A stretch of DNA of 17,018 nt from positions 1-17,018 of the forward strand of contig JAJFHI010000156.1 in NCBI GenBank assembly GCA_021775715.1. The letters are read 5' to 3'. The notes beneath the pieces are model-generated. The model saw only the letters and a list, made by a program, of their open reading frames with translations, had not been told where the DNA came from and did not search any database. Shown piece after piece: positions 14,101 through 17,018 of this stretch. This DNA comes from Hyphomicrobiaceae bacterium (GTDB taxonomy: Bacteria > Pseudomonadota > Alphaproteobacteria > Rhizobiales > Hyphomicrobiaceae). The position numbers and the translations under genes are program-made. Every line of letters starts with the position of its first letter. Within the stretch, counting starts at the first letter, position 1.

Positions 14101-15279
14101 GCGCCTGGCAAGATCTATCCCCTCTACGGAGTGCATTACTTCATAGGCCAATCCCTTGCTACCCTCAGCAACTCAGCCAGCTTCCATACACTGTTTGGAG
14201 ACAGCTCGTTCATTGTCAATTACTTGCGGGCCCTGGGCTACCGCCAACCAAATGTCCGACAAACCGGATCAAACTTTGGGACATCACTGTTTCAGGATAA
14301 CCCTTTTGCCTGTGAAATAGGATCTGGAACCATGGTCTCAGATGGACTATTCCTGATCAACCACGAAGTTTCAGCAAGCGCATTTCGAGTGTCCGAGGCG
14401 AGAGTTGGCGCCGAGAGTTTCATTGGTAACAACATCTTCTACCTGCCCAACTCACGAGTGGGGGACAACTGCTTGTTCGCCTCAAAAGTGATGCTGCCCA
14501 TTACCGGACCAACGCGTTCCAACGTTGGCTTGCTCGGTTCGCCAGCCTTTGAAATACCGCGCGAAGTGCCAGGACGCGGGGCGTTTGATCCCATTCCAAC
14601 TACCCCTGCCGGTGAGGAGTTACTTCGACGCAAGGACACCCACAACCTCGCAACTATGGCGCTATATCTCGCCAGTCAGTGGTTGATAGTGTTCATCGTT
14701 ACGTTGATGGGGTTTGCGGCCACGGCAACCTATCAAAGTTACGGCTACCTAAGTATCTTGCTGTTTGGCGTTGCCGTTTCTGTGTTAGGTGTCAGCTACT
14801 ACATAGGTCTCGAATGGTTGAGCCTTGGGGGTCGCAAACTGGAGCCGCACGCCTGTACAATCCACGACCCCTACTATTCAGGAATAGAACGACACTGGAA
14901 GCTCGGCGAAAACTGGCTCAAGTCTGCATTCCGCGGCACACCATTCCGCCCAATCATTTTGCGCTGGCTGGGTGTCGATATGGGCAAAAGAGTGTTCGAT
15001 GACGGCAGCGTGATCACTGAAAAAACCCTCGTCAAGATTGGCGATGACACGTGCATCAATGCGGATGTTTCCATCCAGGCGCACTCGCTAGAGGATGGCC
15101 TCTTTAAGTCTGCACCAATAACAATTGGCCGAGCTTGCTCGATCGGGCCCCTGGCCTACGTCCACTACGGCGTAACCATCGATACCAATACGTGTCTTGC
15201 TTCCGACGCCTTTCTTATGAAGGGCACAAGGACCGACGCCTACTCAAGATGGGCGGGAAATCCCGCAAAAACCGTATAA
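11197..15279 (+). CDS. Pls/PosA-family membrane non-ribosomal peptide synthetase (cationic homopolymer synthetase)
   Basis: 1360 residues with the full layout of epsilon-poly-L-lysine synthetase (about 1320). Adenylation domain, residues about 35-545: YIIYTSGSTGRPKG (201-214), NAYGPTEATV (336-345), YRTGDLGRI (426-434), KIKGYRIELAEIE (451-463), and Lys537 in the A10 position. Carrier domain, about 560-635, with phosphopantetheine Ser596 in LGLDSL. Then six predicted membrane spans in three pairs (about 657-682/698-721, 888-915/934-962, 1152-1175/1184-1207), each pair followed by a soluble domain (about 760-870, 1020-1125, 1250-1355). The soluble domains show hexapeptide-like repeats (KIGANVLI, DIGDNAIL, KIGDDTCI). 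In characterised Pls these tandem domains join carrier-bound monomers into isopeptide chains; no thioesterase is needed. My aligned binding-pocket residues are D250, F251, E254, C293, L313, S315, A337, V345, T346 and K537; an acidic residue at the third position suits a basic amino acid. The aminotransferase upstream points to diaminobutyrate. Confidence 0.9.
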   Translation: MNKELTNTPRAHPELSILTPTEYDNAIRWKPGERLYDLFERRCEELERCGRIDHPAIETEGRVISYGELRQRVAQVAEHLIRCGIGPGRCVGLLLDRSIAAYVALLAVVKTEAAYVPLDLKFPADRIAFIAEDAQIATFIAVSQAVGLIANHNGTIIPLDDIQALIDTDVGDTVPGATAPRRAKDVSTKTSGREYDDCLSYIIYTSGSTGRPKGVAVNHSSICNFVIVAAEVYGYTESDRVYQGLTFAFDFSVEELWVPLLTGATLVASSADIQLVGSALRDFLLEHNITALCCVPTLLATIEEDVPTLRFLLVSGEACPQDIVNRWYHHKCRMLNAYGPTEATVTATWTELQPDQKVTIGIPLPTYSVAILDPEMSEVVPLGQTGEIAIGGIGLAEGYVNRDDLTAARFVPDFLHVPNNPSRRLYRTGDLGRINEDGEIEYLGRIDTQVKIKGYRIELAEIEEVLLEADGVAQAVVTVWEPTPGKKELVGYYSVFDDAAAVSRATLFDTLRQRLPLYMVPAYLEPLETIPLLASQKADRKALSPPALPRMTAASGPYVAPETPTEAIVASTLAAILGIEKVSIDDKFFEQLGLDSLRVAEFLWQLNPQLPGVTASIMDVYLSPTVRAMAATIDRKQAVAMPAETAPPAYVASTFSYTLCGTLQAISYLVLFGLYTGLAIVGYQSINGAQGVLDLATRSLAFSAASLLFLSTLPVIAKWLLIGRFKTGKIKLWSLDYFRFWLARLMVESSPLAAFRGSPLFNIYLRLLGAKIGANVLIQAKAFPLCTDIIDIGDNAILRKQCHVTGYRAENGYIYFGEIRIGRDAIVGDGTLVDLNTKIGDGAQLAHASALLEHQSIADGCRAHGSPAEATETDFAYLPSGSTSVFRRAVYGIVQAVLLTVYAGIFYAVAVALISSSGPAIGALQARTPLATDIWIWAFEISLTFFVASYVLGFVMQIIGCQALNRLLAPGKIYPLYGVHYFIGQSLATLSNSASFHTLFGDSSFIVNYLRALGYRQPNVRQTGSNFGTSLFQDNPFACEIGSGTMVSDGLFLINHEVSASAFRVSEARVGAESFIGNNIFYLPNSRVGDNCLFASKVMLPITGPTRSNVGLLGSPAFEIPREVPGRGAFDPIPTTPAGEELLRRKDTHNLATMALYLASQWLIVFIVTLMGFAATATYQSYGYLSILLFGVAVSVLGVSYYIGLEWLSLGGRKLEPHACTIHDPYYSGIERHWKLGENWLKSAFRGTPFRPIILRWLGVDMGKRVFDDGSVITEKTLVKIGDDTCINADVSIQAHSLEDGLFKSAPITIGRACSIGPLAYVHYGVTIDTNTCLASDAFLMKGTRTDAYSRWAGNPAKTV

Positions 15280-15408
15280 ATCTCGTATCCGTCGTCACAT
15301 AATTTGAGACAGATTGCGGTTTCCATTTCGGGACACTTTGGCTCATCAGGTTGAAGTTAAGCAGCAGCCTTGCGGGCAACACAACACACGAAGCCAACAC
15401 AGGCGAGG
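15280..15408. other. Junction DNA between the Pls-like gene and a transposase remnant
   Basis: I see no gene and no hairpin terminator after the Pls-like gene. A segment around 15310-15345 (TTTCCATTTCGGGACA) could belong to a degraded IS, as it adjoins transposase coding sequence, but no matching inverted end is present in the window. Confidence 0.3.
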
Positions 15409-15567
15409 TCAAGAACCCTCGACGAATGGGAACGATTCTTTAACTTCGCCAGGCCACATGGCGCATTCAACGGGAAAACACGTTACGAAGCGCTCAGTCA
15501 AAAGCTACAAACAAAAATATTGATGTCCCGCGACCAGCTGCAGCTTACGTGCTCAATTACAAAATAG
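15409..15567 (+). pseudogene. Transposase C-terminal remnant (IS481/IS3-like, rve integrase core)
   Basis: In one + strand frame the residues TLDEWERFFNFARPHGAFNG (about 15415-15474), followed by KTRYEALSQKLQ, are the characteristic C-terminal end of DDE transposases of the IS481/IS3 type (compare the common pattern FYNFHRPHG-x-x-x-GKTPYEAL). The DDE catalytic core is missing. The frame extends upstream only a few codons of unrelated sequence, so this is a truncated remnant marking the right side of the Pls cassette. The stop at 15565-15567 lies inside the end of the converging acyl-CoA dehydrogenase gene. Confidence 0.7.
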
Positions 15568-17018
15568 GTTGAGCGGAACAGACGATGCCGCATCATTCAT
15601 ATTCCGAAGAAGACGGAATTGAAGGGTTACTTTCGGAAGTTCACATTCAAAGAAGTATCGGCATGCCGCTAACTTGGAATCACGCAGCGTTGACCTGCTG
15701 TCCTCCAATTTATGGGCGCACAGTGCCTGATCCAACCAAAGCCAGGCGACAACCAGATGACCAAAAGCGGACAACGCCAGACCTGCATTGTCCAGCACGT
15801 TCGGATCACCTTTTTTAGCTTTTAATTCCGTGATCGACGATCGGCCATCTGTGAGATGTTCTTCGAGCACGTCGGCATATTTCGAAAGCTGAAACCAATT
15901 TCGTGCCCGCGCAATTGTCCTGCAAATTTCGGCGTCCAGTAGACCGAATGCAACCCCATCATCGGCAAGGATCTTCCGCCCCAGGAAATCGAGTCCTTGT
16001 ATTCCAAAGGTTCCTTCATGGATCGAGTTCAGTCGATTGTCTCGATAAATTTGTTCGACATCATATTCGCGCGTATACCCATAGCCGCCATGGATCTGGA
16101 TTGCATAATCATTGGCGACCAGCCCAAATTCAGACGGCCAGCTTTTGGTAATCGGCGTCAATAGTTTCAACAGCGCATCCGCATTTTGACGTTCGCTGCC
16201 ATCACTTGCGGTTCTAACCTCATCCGCAAGCTTCGCAGAATAGAGAACCAAAGCCATAGCCCCTTCAGCCAGAGCTTTTTGAGTCATCAGCATTCGCTTT
16301 ACATCAGCATGTTCAATAATTGGAACCTGGGGAGAACTCGGGTCTTTTACACCTGCCACTTGCCTCCCTTGCGGGCGTTCACGCGCATAGTCCAAAGATT
16401 GGTTGTAGCCGCGACAGGCAAGAGCAGCGGCACCTAGCCCGACCATGATCCGCGCTTCGTTCATCATCTGAAACATGATCTGAAGCCCTTGACCGGGCTG
16501 CCCGACTAGCCAGCCAATTGCGCCGTCATTTTCGCCGAAATTTAGCAGGCAGTTCACAGTTCCCCGATACCCCATCTTATGGTTCAGACCCGCCACCGCA
16601 AGGTCATTACGCATTCCGTCCGGGAGAATCTTAGGTACAATGAATAATGAAATGCCGTTGATGCCAGGTTGCTGTTCGCCATTGGCATCCGCGGCTTTCG
16701 CAAGTACAAGATGCACAATATTTTCACCCATTTCGTGATCACCGCCAGAGATCCACATCTTGTTGCCCTTGATCCGGAACCGTTGGCCATATTCGTCTCT
16801 GCCTTCCTGTTTCGCTTGTGTTTGAATATCAGCAAGAGACGAGCCTGCCTGGGGTTCCGAAAGGCACATAGTGCCAAAGAAGCGGCCTTCGATTTGAGGG
16901 ACGCCCCAGGTTCTAATCTGTTCCTCGGATCCGTATTCGACCAACAAGCGTGCATTGGCACCTGTCAGCATCGGATATCCTGATGTTGCAAGATTGGCAG
17001 CGCAGAAGTGTGCACAAG
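15553..17018 (-). CDS. Acyl-CoA dehydrogenase, DmdC-type, partial (runs off right edge)
   Basis: At least 487 residues lie in the window. The frame stays open past the internal Met at 16971 to the edge (AHFCAANLATSGYP precedes it), so the true start is outside. Seen are the FAD/substrate motif MCLSEPQAGSS, KMWISGGDH, and GGYGYTREYDVEQIYRDNRL followed by SIHEGT, whose Glu is the expected catalytic base. The C-terminal extension is typical of the roughly 590-residue branch that includes 3-methylmercaptopropionyl-CoA dehydrogenase (DmdC). The enzyme introduces a C2-C3 double bond into an acyl-CoA, passing electrons to ETF. Its last codons overlap the converging transposase remnant by 15 bp, and the ending (SSVPLNLFCN) may have been altered by that junction. 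The exact acyl-CoA is unknown. Confidence 0.9.
   Translation of the reverse strand, partial: CAHFCAANLATSGYPMLTGANARLLVEYGSEEQIRTWGVPQIEGRFFGTMCLSEPQAGSSLADIQTQAKQEGRDEYGQRFRIKGNKMWISGGDHEMGENIVHLVLAKAADANGEQQPGINGISLFIVPKILPDGMRNDLAVAGLNHKMGYRGTVNCLLNFGENDGAIGWLVGQPGQGLQIMFQMMNEARIMVGLGAAALACRGYNQSLDYARERPQGRQVAGVKDPSSPQVPIIEHADVKRMLMTQKALAEGAMALVLYSAKLADEVRTASDGSERQNADALLKLLTPITKSWPSEFGLVANDYAIQIHGGYGYTREYDVEQIYRDNRLNSIHEGTFGIQGLDFLGRKILADDGVAFGLLDAEICRTIARARNWFQLSKYADVLEEHLTDGRSSITELKAKKGDPNVLDNAGLALSAFGHLVVAWLWLDQALCAHKLEDSRSTLRDSKLAACRYFFECELPKVTLQFRLLRNMNDAASSVPLNLFCN

Noticed and set aside
15280..15370. Rho-independent terminator after the Pls-like gene
   Set aside because: No GC-rich stem followed by a T-run was found.

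Overview
The window looks like mid-GC proteobacterial DNA, most likely from an alphaproteobacterium. This rests on the gene families seen (a BhcR-like IclR regulator, a HAAT-type ABC operon, a DmdC-type acyl-CoA dehydrogenase) and is an inference, not a taxonomic match. No rRNA, tRNA or CRISPR array was seen.

Layout. Positions 1-524 are insertion-sequence territory. An IS3-family OrfA starts at 74 and runs leftward off the window, and a perfect 78-bp copy of that IS end recurs 381 bp downstream, with a 303-bp gene-like fragment between the copies. An IclR regulator follows on the + strand (788-1549, possibly from a non-canonical ACG codon at 764). Convergent to it is a six-gene minus-strand run: an EthA-type flavin monooxygenase (8422-6812), a periplasmic substrate-binding protein, LivH, LivM, LivG and LivF. 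The last four genes each overlap the next by 4 bp. Together these read as an uptake and oxidation module for an unidentified, possibly ketone-type, organic substrate, with IclR as the probable local regulator.

Positions 8423-9893 are a scrapyard: a short HNH-nuclease domain, the C-terminal half of a GNAT acetyltransferase, and non-coding stretches. After this comes the most interesting element, a compact two-gene + strand cassette. It encodes an EctB-like diaminobutyrate aminotransferase (9894-11180) and, 16 bp later, a 1360-residue membrane NRPS-like enzyme of the Pls/PosA family (11197-15279). The second protein has the architecture adenylation domain, carrier domain, then six membrane segments interleaved with three soluble left-handed-beta-helix-like domains. 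Members of this family make cationic homo-poly-amino acids such as epsilon-poly-L-lysine. With a dedicated 2,4-diaminobutyrate (DAB) producing enzyme beside it, and no ectA, ectC, DAB decarboxylase or siderophore genes in view, the simplest reading is a poly-DAB (or related cationic isopeptide polymer) pathway.

A C-terminal transposase remnant (15409-15567) separates the cassette from a minus-strand DmdC-type acyl-CoA dehydrogenase that runs off the right edge. The degraded genes on one side of the cassette and the transposase remnant on the other suggest that the region 8.5-15.5 kb is an acquired island, set between two minus-strand catabolic genes. In the transporter, LivF has Arg in place of the Walker A Lys and LivG has Ala in place of the conserved signature-motif Gly. 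Both changes fall in the same predicted composite ATP site.
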